DNA of 64,000 bases from Athene noctua (lineage: Eukaryota; Chordata; Aves; Strigiformes; Strigidae). Where the stretch lies: positions 19,282,361 to 19,346,360 of the forward strand of contig NC_134051.1 of assembly GCF_965140245.1 (NCBI RefSeq), written 5' to 3'. Below are positions 1-10,376 of the stretch, piece after piece. The position numbers were made by a program, and so were the translations under genes. How positions within the stretch are numbered: position 1 is the stretch's first letter; the number at the start of each line of letters is the position of its first letter. Below the pieces are notes generated by a model. It saw only the letters and a program-made list of their open reading frames with translations. It did not search any database and had not been told where the DNA came from.

Positions 1-3000
1 TTGCTTTCATAAATTCCAAGCGTATCACATTACAGCATCAGGCTGAAACAGCTTGTTAGATCACTTCTACCTATTTTAGCAAGATTAAATCATTACTATT
101 TTAGGATTTTGACTCTGGGCATAACCTGATATTAAAATTATTTGCTCTAGAGAACCACCATCAGCTCAAGTTAGAATCAAGGAATCACAGCTTCATCCAC
201 GAGGAGGGCAATACTGAGATTATTTTGTTGATGTGAGTAACTATCAGAGGAGTCGAACCCCACCTCCGGAGTGCAGGTGCACTGCTGACGGCGTAGCTGA
301 GCTGTCACTAAAGCAGATTCAAATCTGGTTTTACCTTCACTGTTCTGCTGTTATGTCAGATACCACCCCCCCCACCCTGGACGCACCAAACACCCCTGGT
401 CCATACATCCCTTCGACTCTTTCAGCTTCCCCCTCTTCCCCTTGGTGCTTCACCCAGGCGGCGCCCAGCGCCGGGCCACCATCCTTATCGCTGCCCTAGA
501 CCCTTCAAAAGCCTCTGAAGCCACCTGAGAAACATCCGCACCGAAAAATGACATTTTAGTCATCACTTTAAGGCAACACAGACTGTGCTTTCCCGAGACG
601 GATGCTCCCTTTACCCTTGCTGTGCCGTCCTGACCCCCAGCAAAACAGGCAGCCGAGGCAACCCAGCTCCAGCAGATCCTACAGCGAATGGCTGATACCG
701 TGAATATTTTATCTACCAGTCCTCTCATCCGATTCATCACGCAGCAGCACGACGAACAAGAGCCAAAGGAGGTGAGGACATGCATGCAGGAGGGTAATTA
801 ATATCTCCCAAACCCCCGAGTATGGAATCTTTTAATTTCTTTTTTTTGCAACAAGAATCTCAAGTATTTTACACACTGCCCACTCAGCAGTTGACACACA
901 CGTCTGCCACAGAGTTATATAATACTTTTTCTTCTAACCAACAGCTTTAGCTAGCTCTCTACTGGAAAGCACAACTTTTTATTAAGGTATCTTGAAGTCA
1001 ACAATTTCGCACAACTTAAGTCATTCTTCACCACCGAATACCTGGTATTTTTATATAAGTTTGAAAAGCATTTTCTGCATCTATTAAGAGGAAGCAAAAT
1101 AACTGAAGCTTCACCTGCCCTGGAAGCACCCACTGCTCTGGAAAATAAGGTAACACGCTCCAGAGCTCATTCTCACACACTGCAGGCACAGAGAAACATG
1201 TTTCTTTCATACAAGATTCACTTAAAGTGAAAACAAGTAGTTGAAACTATCAAAATTTGGACTTTTCAAGAAGCAGAGGAGCTGACCACAGCTTTAACAC
1301 CTCCTTCAGCTGTTTGGCAAGGTGGAGCTCTCCATCAGCAACGGCGGTGCAGCCAACGCACCGAGCACCACAAACCTGGTGCTACCGGACATCAGCCACA
1401 CAGAAGCCACCCCCAGCTCGGGAAACTCCGAGACAGACACGGCTGGTGGCCGTCACCACATGGGCGTGAAACTCCCCCAGGGTGCCCGAGCCCCGCGCCC
1501 TTCCCGTGGCATCTGCTCCTGGCCACTGGATGCTGGGCACGGCAGCCAAGGTGTTCTCAGGCCTTCCCAGGCTCTGGAACCAGATCACAAGGGAAGAGAC
1601 TTTTGAAACTGAGGGCTGAGCACATACTTACTCGATTTAAAGCCTGCTGCTGCCCTTGTAAGAGCACTACAAATGCAACATGAAGTATCCAGAAAGTTTC
1701 AATACAGTGGTTTTCTGGAAAGCACCACACTGCAATGCACGAAGCAAACAACTTCTGCAGAGAAGTAAGTTTCTTAAAAACACAATATAATTTCTTAACA
1801 GTTCCTAATCCTAAGAGTTCTTAATGGCCTAGACTTTAAACCAACACGAGGCCACCTTGGTCTCTGAGGAATTAAGAGATACTTACAAACTGCCTGCCTT
1901 TACAAACCTAGAGGGAACACCTAAAAGCAGGCCAGAATATTCTCCTTTTTTGACCATCTGTTCATGGACAAAACCTCTCTTCTTACCAGGGGTTCCAGGA
2001 CAGCAACACCCCTTCGCACCGGCAGCAGCCGGCAGTCAGCCCTACAGACCTCACCAGCTCCCAAGTTATCCAGAGGTAAAACGACTGAAGAATGTCACTA
2101 CAATGCCCTCAACTTTGGTAAATTCAGGTAATTTTTCCTTTGGCTTTAGCCATTTGCTTTGAAGGGTACATTAATTAATGGGATTAACAGACATGCTCAC
2201 AAAATTTAATGGAGGCCACAGCTTGGACACAATTTATATCCACAAGCTGTTGCACCCGCTGCTGCGCTCACGGCAGTCGCAAATACGCTGACGAGTGCCA
2301 AGTCTTACCACAAGAAGCAGCCCCAAACTAAAAACATAACAGCTTCATGTTTTTCTATAATTGGAAGTTTGTACTGTTAGAAAAATCAGATTCCTGAGCT
2401 GCACAACGCATTACATTGTGTCAGTTTTCCCCAAAGGGTGCAGGAAATAGATAAATATGCAGATACCAAAACCCCTCCGTTGATAGCGCCGAGGCGGAGA
2501 GGCAGCGTTAAAGGGGGAACTGTTAGCTCTTCGCTCACTCGCATCTCAGATGGAAACACCATTTCGCCAAGTTCTGCGTCTCTGCAGGGCCCGTTCAGTA
2601 GCCCAGAAGTGGCGAAGAGGGAGCGAACACTTTGTGCAGCCGTGTGTGCCAACTCCAGAGCTTCAGTCAATATAAAGCCTACGCCTCCTCGCTCTGCCTC
2701 TTCAGCAGCCAAACCAACACGCAGATGTTTAGAGAATGCATTCCCCTCGCCATTAGCCTACGAGTGCGTCGGCATTCACGCACATTTTATTTCGATCGGT
2801 CCCTGACAGTTAGCTACACCAAGTCCTAAAGTCTGCACGTGTTCAGGAAAACAGATCTTCCCTAATTGAATCTACTCAGACTCTTTAAACCTGTCACTGA
2901 ATTAATCTGCCGTCCAGAAAGATCTAAGGCAATTTTCTCATTAAAGAGACCTCAAACTTCTTCTGGAGATAAACAGGAAATGTTTCAGATAACTATTATA

Positions 3001-6000
3001 AACACTGAAATGAGATTTCTTTTTTTTCTTTTCATGAGTACTCAGATAGACAGATGCCAACCTAAGAGACAAGCACAAAGCAGATTCTTCCCCGGCCCAT
3101 AAATATGAACATATTTCAATCTTGTTTACCCCTTTTTCAAACATCTTTGCCAATGACAACAAGTTCTCCAAGTAAATACTGCTTATCATATCTAACTTTT
3201 TTTAAAAGGATGTTAGGGTGAGCCAGAAATTTTCAAATACTGGGGTCACACTCCATTTTTTAACATTTTTCCTCCATACAAGAACTATAAAAACATTGAA
3301 GAAATGTTTCTTTGACATTAAATGGCGTGGTACAGCTGATGTTATATTGACTGAAGTGTTCTAGACTTTACAGAGATGAGTGCACTCTTGTTTTACCACT
3401 CTGGATGCTCAAAAAAGCTGATTTGTAAAGTACTATTAAAAAAAGACCGAAAGTAGAATAACTTGAGGAATAATTCACAGAACAATTCTGAAAGACTACA
3501 ATCAATGGGTAACACTTTAGCAGGAAGAAAAAATTTAGAACTTGGACCATTAACTTCTTCCATGAAGTATTACTAAAAGTTATGGTTTTCCAGCAGGTCT
3601 TCTCCTACACAAATCAAATGTAGGTAGCTCCTTAACGTACTTAATCATTCAGTAATTGTTATTTTAACATAACTTGCTTTAATGTAATAATCACAACAAC
3701 ATCAATTCCAACTTACAACTGAGATTGCCAAGCGGCTTGAAGAAATACTAAATATAATTTAGCATAGTAACTTTTATGTAGGGCATGAGCTATTAAAAGA
3801 TACGTTCAAATACTCCTGTTGAGTCAGAGCAATGTCATGTGTACAGGGCAGGGAAAAACCTATTTGTATACAAGAAGTTGTATTGAAAGAGTGGAAAACT
3901 AGTAAAGAAGCTACAGTAAGTCAGCTTCTTGCATAAAAAGAAGATCTTTCTAATGTGGTTTGTGGTCTCTTTCAGATTTCTAATTAGTCAGATCTGCCTG
4001 TCCCTGGTTTAAATGACTGTCACAGCCCAAGGGCAGATAGAGCATATCTCCTGGTAAAGACAGACAGTAAATCCACCTATCAGTCTCGATCTTAGCTGAC
4101 TTCACCAGACCTAAACTTTCCAGATCAGTTGGCTAGAGTAATTTTTAATCTGGATGGTACTAGATTGCACCTAAAAGATGAAAAAAGAAATTGATGGGAA
4201 CAACATTAATAGTTGTGTCCCCAGAGGCAGGAAAACCTAACTCATAAAATTGTGTCATTAATTACCAACCTGTTCCTCTGTAAGTAAACAGCATCATAGA
4301 AACACCTCTGTGGACTCATTCCTCCTATGAATTACTTGGCTATGTAGTTCAAATGCTTATTAGTGTATCCTTTGAAAGCCTTCAATGACAATACCACTGA
4401 ATGTTTATTTTCATTACAGACAACTGCAACCGAAAAGCAGAATACTTCTCAAGCTTCTAATCAAAACCCGTCTCCCCTTGTAATTTATAAAGGGTATGAA
4501 AACTTTAAGACAAGCTAGTAGATACCTGAAGAATTACCTTGTTGATGTCATCCACAATATAATCCTTTTCATTTCTGAGCCTGACACACAGCTGATCTGC
4601 TAGAATGAGCATCTGCTTCCCAAACACCCCAAGAAAAGGTTCAGAGACAGCAGGAAGGTAGTACCTCACCTCTTCAGACTGGGGAGGTGGGATGTACTCA
4701 AACATACTCCACAACTTCCACTTCACAAGGCAAAGCACACACGGGGTGTGGGTGTGGACAGAACTGTCCTCAGCGGATATGAGCCTTGGTCCTCAAAACA
4801 GGCAAAGGTTTAGAGGAATCAATAAATCCCATTAAAAGCAATCTCAGCACATAACCTCTAAGGAATCACAGGCCACCTGAAAACCATGGCACTCAGAGTG
4901 AAGGTTATTGTCTTCCTCTCCACTACCTCCCCACCCTTAATCTTTAAAGCCTCCCTAAAAGTCTGAAGCTGTTCCTAATTGTTTAGGCTGGAGTTGAGAC
5001 ATAGCTCGAAATAAATTTAGATCTGAGCTAGCTATTTTGTGTGATTAGCTGTGTATCTGTCATGGTCAAGGTGGCAATTTATTCTGATGCATTAATTCAG
5101 CTCATGTGGAACTAATGATTTCCTGGTAAGCCATGCCTCCACTCCCCTGCACACCCCAGCCCTGCTGCCTGTGAATTATCTCCAAGTAGATGCGAAATCC
5201 TTCGTGATGACACGAGAACCACCAGTCACAGGTGGTTACTCTGGCTAAGACAGCCCTGAGCAAGTTCCGTGCCACTCCCAACGAGAGGTTCTCTCGGGTG
5301 CCCAGCCCAGAGCTGGATGGTCTCTCCGAAGCAGCCAACACTCCCTGACACCAGCCGACAGAACTAGAGCGACCAGGGCTTGAACTGGTTTCATTTCCCC
5401 CTTTCCTCCAGGTCTGTATAGACAAATATTTGGTATTTTACTTTATGGGTTAACCAGAGCTTGAGTTGTTCCCCCTCAGTAGAAATGCACCACTTGCAAC
5501 AACAAATCTGTCAAACACATAAAAAATACTCCGTGGCAGATTGAACACTTGTCTTGTTTAAGACATCCAACAACATCCACAAGATAATTGCTGCAAAATA
5601 TTTAACACATCTATTAATTATTGTGGAATCCTGTTCCACTCAGCTAATCCCCTCTTTAATTAGTTTCCTACCTATATTTAATAATTTATATAATGCTCTC
5701 CATGTGGACTCACAGGCTTCCCATAAACGCCATTCCTTTGCCTTAATGAAGCTCTTGCCCAGCTTTTCTATCTTCCACGCTAAGGAGTTACTCCTCTGAT
5801 CTCAAGTCACATATTCACGGTCCAAGGCCAAGGATGCCAACCTCTGGTAATGATACATCCCTGATGCATAACCAAGGTTTGCTGACCTCATAACATGCCC
5901 GTCCTCCCCACCCCTCAATTATGGTGAAAAAAAACCTTGGAATGAGTAAACAGAAAAGCAGAAGATGCCCCTAACTCACGCACCACCACAGAAAGCAGCA

Positions 6001-9000
6001 GCCAAAGATCACCCTAGGGAGCAGCAGATTACAGGGAAGGGCAGACATCCCGGAGAGGGGAACGAGGAGCAGGTAGCCCACACGACGGCCCCGAGTGTCC
6101 TGGGCGAGCCAGTCGGGGTGGGGGGACATCGCCCCGCAGCACCGATGCCCAAACTGCTCCTCCAGATACGGCTTCTCTTGTGGGGTGGCTTATTCACCTG
6201 CTGGGTCTGCCAGCGGCATACGGGGGCTTGAAATCCTGAACACTGCTCCTCTGCAAGGCACTGACATAACCACAAGAGTCCTTTTAAGATCGGATTTATC
6301 TCCTCACTCTGTCCAAGCATAAGAGGTAATAAAGGAGTTACACCAACGGACTAGAGAGCCATCTCAGAAAGCTGCGGGCTGCCGCCGCACCAGATGGGAA
6401 GCACACTGCAACTTTTTTTCTTTTTCTTTTTTCTTCAGTGTTATAAAATTGAAATGGTTCACTCCCGGTTCTGGTACCCAGTGCCAAAAACACTTCCCTC
6501 TGCTAATACTGCCTGTAGGATCCTGCTGAATGAGGACTGTCACATCTCCCACGTCTTCCCCGAGTTCTACAGCGCTTATCAAAACCACAAAGGCAGCGCT
6601 GCCCGAAATTTGAAAACCTCAGCCCCGATATGTGCAAATGAAACCAATCACAAATCTTTCACTACTGATTTTACTTTGGGAAAGGAAGAGCCTGGTGACT
6701 CTCTGAATGTCTGACTAGTCCATGAAATAGAGGGAGGCTAGTAATATTAAATATTCACCAATTATTTTTAATAGCACATTTGACACCTCTTAAAACAAAA
6801 GGTTAACTATTATTAAAACTGTGAAACGACCCATTTCTCTCTCTTTGTACATCTCTGTACACCAACTGGTCTAATCACGCTTGATTTCTTGATGCAGTGT
6901 TGCACGGCTGAGACATCCCTCTCGCCTCCTCAGCTGGAGGAGGAGATGCAGAAGCATTTCCAGAAATTATCTCTGACTATCAAATCAAAGTCTTCACTAG
7001 ACTGTGGGCTTTGACAGGCCTCAAAAGCAGTTACTATTTAAAATGCTGTTTGTATCTAAGTGAACATCTAATACAAACGATGAAATTCAACCTTAGAGAC
7101 AACGGGAGATCTTGAAAGTCAGATAAAAGCACTGAGATGACGAACCAAAAAAAATTAAAGAAAAACAGGTCTGAGGAAAAACAGTGCTTGGTTGTGCACA
7201 TGAATGCACTGCACTCTGGGAAGTGTAAAAATATCTTCCCTGAGTTTCCACTGTTATAGCTGCTACACATACAGGTGACCATACATTGCAAAAGCCAACA
7301 CAAACCTCCCAAGCTTTGTTTCTTTCCCTCCCACCCCCAAATCGCATCCAAAAGCCAAGTCTCCTGAGTTCCATTAGAATTAATGCAGATTTACAGTGAT
7401 GAAAATTATTTCAATCACATAAGCATTACTCTTTTAACTTGAAAAGCCACAAATATCAAGGTCAGCAACCGAAGAGTAAGTACCACCTTGTGCTAACAAG
7501 ACTACACAGACCCCTAGAAGAGGCAAATTGGTTCATTCAAAGCACTTACAAACACGAGGACATAATTTATATGTGAAAAAGGCAACAAGCACTGGTCAAA
7601 ACTTTACAATTACCCTCACTCTTCAGAGTCCTCTCACCTCTAGTCAATGAACAGTTTGTTTGTTCTTTGATAAAGAATCCATACAACTTTATTATACCAG
7701 TTTTTTATTAAAAATCACCCTATCAGCAAAGACAGAACCAATAAGGATGTGCTTGTATTTAATATTGACTAAATGAGGTAAGCGAGAAATGGTGTTTAAT
7801 TTAAACTAACTCTTAAGTTTAGAAAAACAAATGCATCAGTGTCATTTCAAGTAAGTTTTTAATGAAAACCAATTACAGGTACTTGTCTATATTTTAATGG
7901 AACTAGAAAACTTCACCATCCTAGGCCCAGGCTGCAAAGGCACCAGCAGACTACCTGGCGAAATCTGAGCAATAATCATGCACGCAGACAACCACACCCT
8001 GAGAAACTCCGTTGTGAAACAACCGATAGCCACAGCTTCCACCAGGCTTCAGCTGCGTGTAGTCAAAGGTCATTACAGACCTCCCAACCCATACACGACT
8101 ATAAACAGTTCCTCAGATTTAATTCTGATTTTCCCCTTGAGGTAGAAAGCAGCCTGAGATGTTTATCCTACTCAGAACACAGATTACTTGAAATTCCACT
8201 TGGGATTTGGAGCTGTGGACCCAACACATGCAAAAAGGGAATGCCAATAATCTCACCAACAATATAAAAAAAAAAATCCATTAGTTTATATGAAACGAGA
8301 ATGAAAGGACACAAGGTTGGTTTGGAATTTATGCTCTCTTTTTAGAGCAAAACAAACACCCTATTAAAAATCTACTATTTAGCCATTATTAGCTGACACA
8401 CTTGACCTGTTTTATATGCATGTAGGCCTCCAAAAAACAAACACTGTGTTAAATGAGTTATTGGAGCTGAGGCCATGGAAGTATAAACTCAGATAGCATG
8501 AAAGTTTACACTTCCAGTGTAAGCGCATAACTTTCAGGTTAAGTTTTGCCTGAAAGCAGAGAGGACTTTCTAGAGGGAAAATTGCAGAACTCTACTAGAA
8601 ACACAGTACAGTTACATTTGCATTTTTAGCACAGGGGAAGAGCTGCAGGCGGACGCTCCTGTGTCTGTGCACAGATTTCTTTCCACAGAATCAGGCTAAA
8701 GACCTTCCAAGACTCTGACAGCTGGAAACTGGCAGCAATCGCACCTATGAGACTTCTGCTATTTTTGTTAAAATTAAGTCATAGAGGATGCACTCCCCGA
8801 AGTCTTCTTGCATGTGAAAAAGGGTGAGAAATAGATCAAACAACTCAATATTAACACAGTGGCAAAGGAAACGAAAGTCACAAACCCCCAGACAGGAAGC
8901 GCACAATGCAAATAGCTCTGCGGGGTTCAGGGGCCAAGGCGACCCCCTGAGGAGCCCCCCCTCAACCCCTTTCGCTTCCCCTGCCCCCCGGTGCCGACAC

Positions 9001-9599
9001 TCCCCCGCCGCAGAGGGCTCTCTGCTGTCGGTCCTCACGGCCCCGACCATGACACAAACCCCAAACACCGGCTGCACCAACGTGCGACCCCCGGGCCGCG
9101 CATGAAGCGGCGTTTCAGGGGACCCCCCCCCAAAGCTCCCACCGGGGCTCTGCCTCCCTCGCTGCCGGAGCAACCCTCGGAGCTGGCAGGTGAGGCGGAG
9201 CCCGCGGGGGCAGCGGAGACCGACGGACCGACACCGCTTCCCAGCGGGCCCCCACGCCCACTCCCTGCTCCAAAACGGAGCAACTCTTGTTGCTGCTTTT
9301 TTTTTTTTTTTAACATTTTCCAAGCAACAGAGGCCTCCGCCGCCTCCCCTCCCCGTCCCGCCGGTTTCTTTCTGAGTTGACAGAACTTTTTCCTCCCTAA
9401 AAGGCCCCGCTCAGAAGCGGTGCGGGAAGCCCCGCCGTGCACGCTCCCCTCTCCGACGCGCGGCCCAGACTGCGGATAGCCCCCACCCGCTCCCCGCCGC
9501 CGGCTTCGCACGGAGAAACGGCGCGGAGCCGCCGCCAGAGCCCCGCCGGTGCCCCAGCCCAGACGGGCAGGGCCACGGGAGCCCGGCCCCGCCACCCAC
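1..9599 (-). other. ARHGAP17: ARHGAP17 intron 1 (partial), no confirmed exon
   Basis: AT-rich non-coding DNA lying 3' of ARHGAP17 exon 1 on the minus strand. I looked for the next BAR-domain exons (the segment following VGR in the family) on the minus strand and found none, so intron 1 probably fills this region and continues beyond the left edge. Contents worth recording are a plus-strand exon-like block at 649-771, a second AG/GT-bounded block at 1990-2127 (phase 1-1, proline-rich), a minus-strand tRNA-like B box at 249-259, and a strong pyrimidine tract plus AG at about 6411-6438. A minus-strand ORF at 4505-4738 meets a GT donor but resembles no ARHGAP17 exon. That the region is intron is inferred; the absence of exons is a by-eye result. 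Confidence 0.6.
649..771 (+). other. Exon-like open block, unknown gene
   Basis: A 123-nt block is open for 41 codons and bounded by an AG acceptor (647-648) and a GT donor (772-773, GTGAGG). Both boundaries are in phase 0. The encoded peptide has a heptad-like run of hydrophobics (LQQILQRMADTVNIL) followed by an acidic glutamine-rich tail, which would suit a short coiled coil. Its strand is opposite to ARHGAP17. I do not recognise the protein. It may be an exon of a nested gene, a relic of a decayed gene, or chance, since 41 open codons are not rare. Confidence 0.25.
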
Positions 9600-9652
9600 C
9601 TGCCGACGGTCTGGTTGGCCAGCTGCTTCATGCGGTTGAACTGCTTCTTCAT
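9600..9652 (-). CDS. ARHGAP17: ARHGAP17 (RICH1/nadrin) coding exon 1, partial gene
   Basis: The exon encodes MKKQFNRMKQLANQTVG plus two bases of the next codon. This matches the N-terminus of ARHGAP17, a Rho GTPase-activating protein for CDC42 and RAC1 with an N-terminal BAR domain, a RhoGAP domain and a proline-rich tail. It acts at tight junctions and in membrane remodelling. The start ATG (9652-9650 on the minus strand) sits in a strong Kozak context (GCCGCCATGA). The donor GT follows at 9599-9598 (GTGGGT). Only the first 17 residues, the start of the BAR-domain amphipathic helix, are visible; the remaining exons lie to the left, outside the window. The gene is divergent from LCMT1 and shares its CpG-island promoter. 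The closest alternative is the paralogue ARHGAP44, but the residues seen and the LCMT1 neighbour favour ARHGAP17. Confidence 0.93.
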
Positions 9653-10100
9653 GGCGGCGGCCGTTCCCCCGGCCTCCCGCCGGGCACCCGCTGCTCCGCC
9701 GGCCCGGCCTCCCGCCGCCGCCTCCTCCCCGCTCCCCGCGGCGCCGCCGGCCCCGCCCACACCGGAACCCACCGCCACTTCCGGCCCCGCCCAACGCATC
9801 ACGTGTTCACGAGGAACAGCCGGGTCTCCGGGAGGGGCGGGGCAACCGGGAACCCGGATGTCCCGCCCGGAGCCCGGATGTCAGCGCTCCGCAGCGCGAG
9901 GGCGGCTCCTCCGCCCGCCGCTCTCTCGGCAGCGGCAGCCGGGACGGGCCCGGTGCGCGGCGGCCCCCCCCTCCCCTAGCGGACAGCCCCGGGGCCCGCG
10001 CGCCCCCCGCGTTATGGCCGAGCATCCCACAAGACTACCGCTCCCGGCGTCCCTTGCGCTACAGCCACCGTTTCCTGGGCGGGGCGCTGCAGCTCACGCT

Positions 10101-10191
10101 CTCTCATTGGGCGCTGTGGGAACGGGCGAGGCCGTGGGCCAATCGCTGCCGATCTCCGACGGGCCGCCTTGCGGAGACCGCCCAATGAGAG
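10101..10191. repeat. Inverted repeat carrying opposed CCAAT boxes
   Basis: CTCTCATTGGGCG at 10101-10113 is the exact reverse complement of CGCCCAATGAGAG at 10179-10191. The 13-base arms carry CCAAT boxes facing opposite ways, 65 bp apart, just upstream of the LCMT1 start. A third CCAAT lies between them at 10139-10143. NF-Y would be the expected binder. Confidence 0.9.
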
Positions 10192-10278
10192 GCGGCGGGG
10201 GGCGGGCCGCAGGGGCGGTGGCGGCAGCGGCGGGCGGCCGAGCCTCGCGCGCTCCCCGGGCCCGGCCCTCACCGCTCC

Positions 10279-10376
10279 ATGGCGGCCGCTGCCCGCGACC
10301 CCCTCTCCGCCCCCGGCCTCGACGAGGCGGACGAGGCGGTCCGGGGCACGTGCGAGGACGCGTCCGTTTGCAAACG
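10279..10376 (+). CDS. LCMT1: LCMT1 exon 1 (residues 1-32 plus 2 nt)
   Basis: Begins with the ATG at 10279 (MAAAARDPLS) and ends at the AAACG/GTAGCG donor. The segment VRGTCEDASVCK matches the family. The poorly conserved leader is about five residues shorter than in human. K32 corresponds to the SAM-contacting human K37. Confidence 0.95.

Noticed and set aside
4505..4738. 77-codon minus-strand ORF ending at a GT donor in ARHGAP17 intron 1
   Set aside because: Right strand and a plausible donor, but no similarity to the ARHGAP17 BAR domain and a length well within chance.
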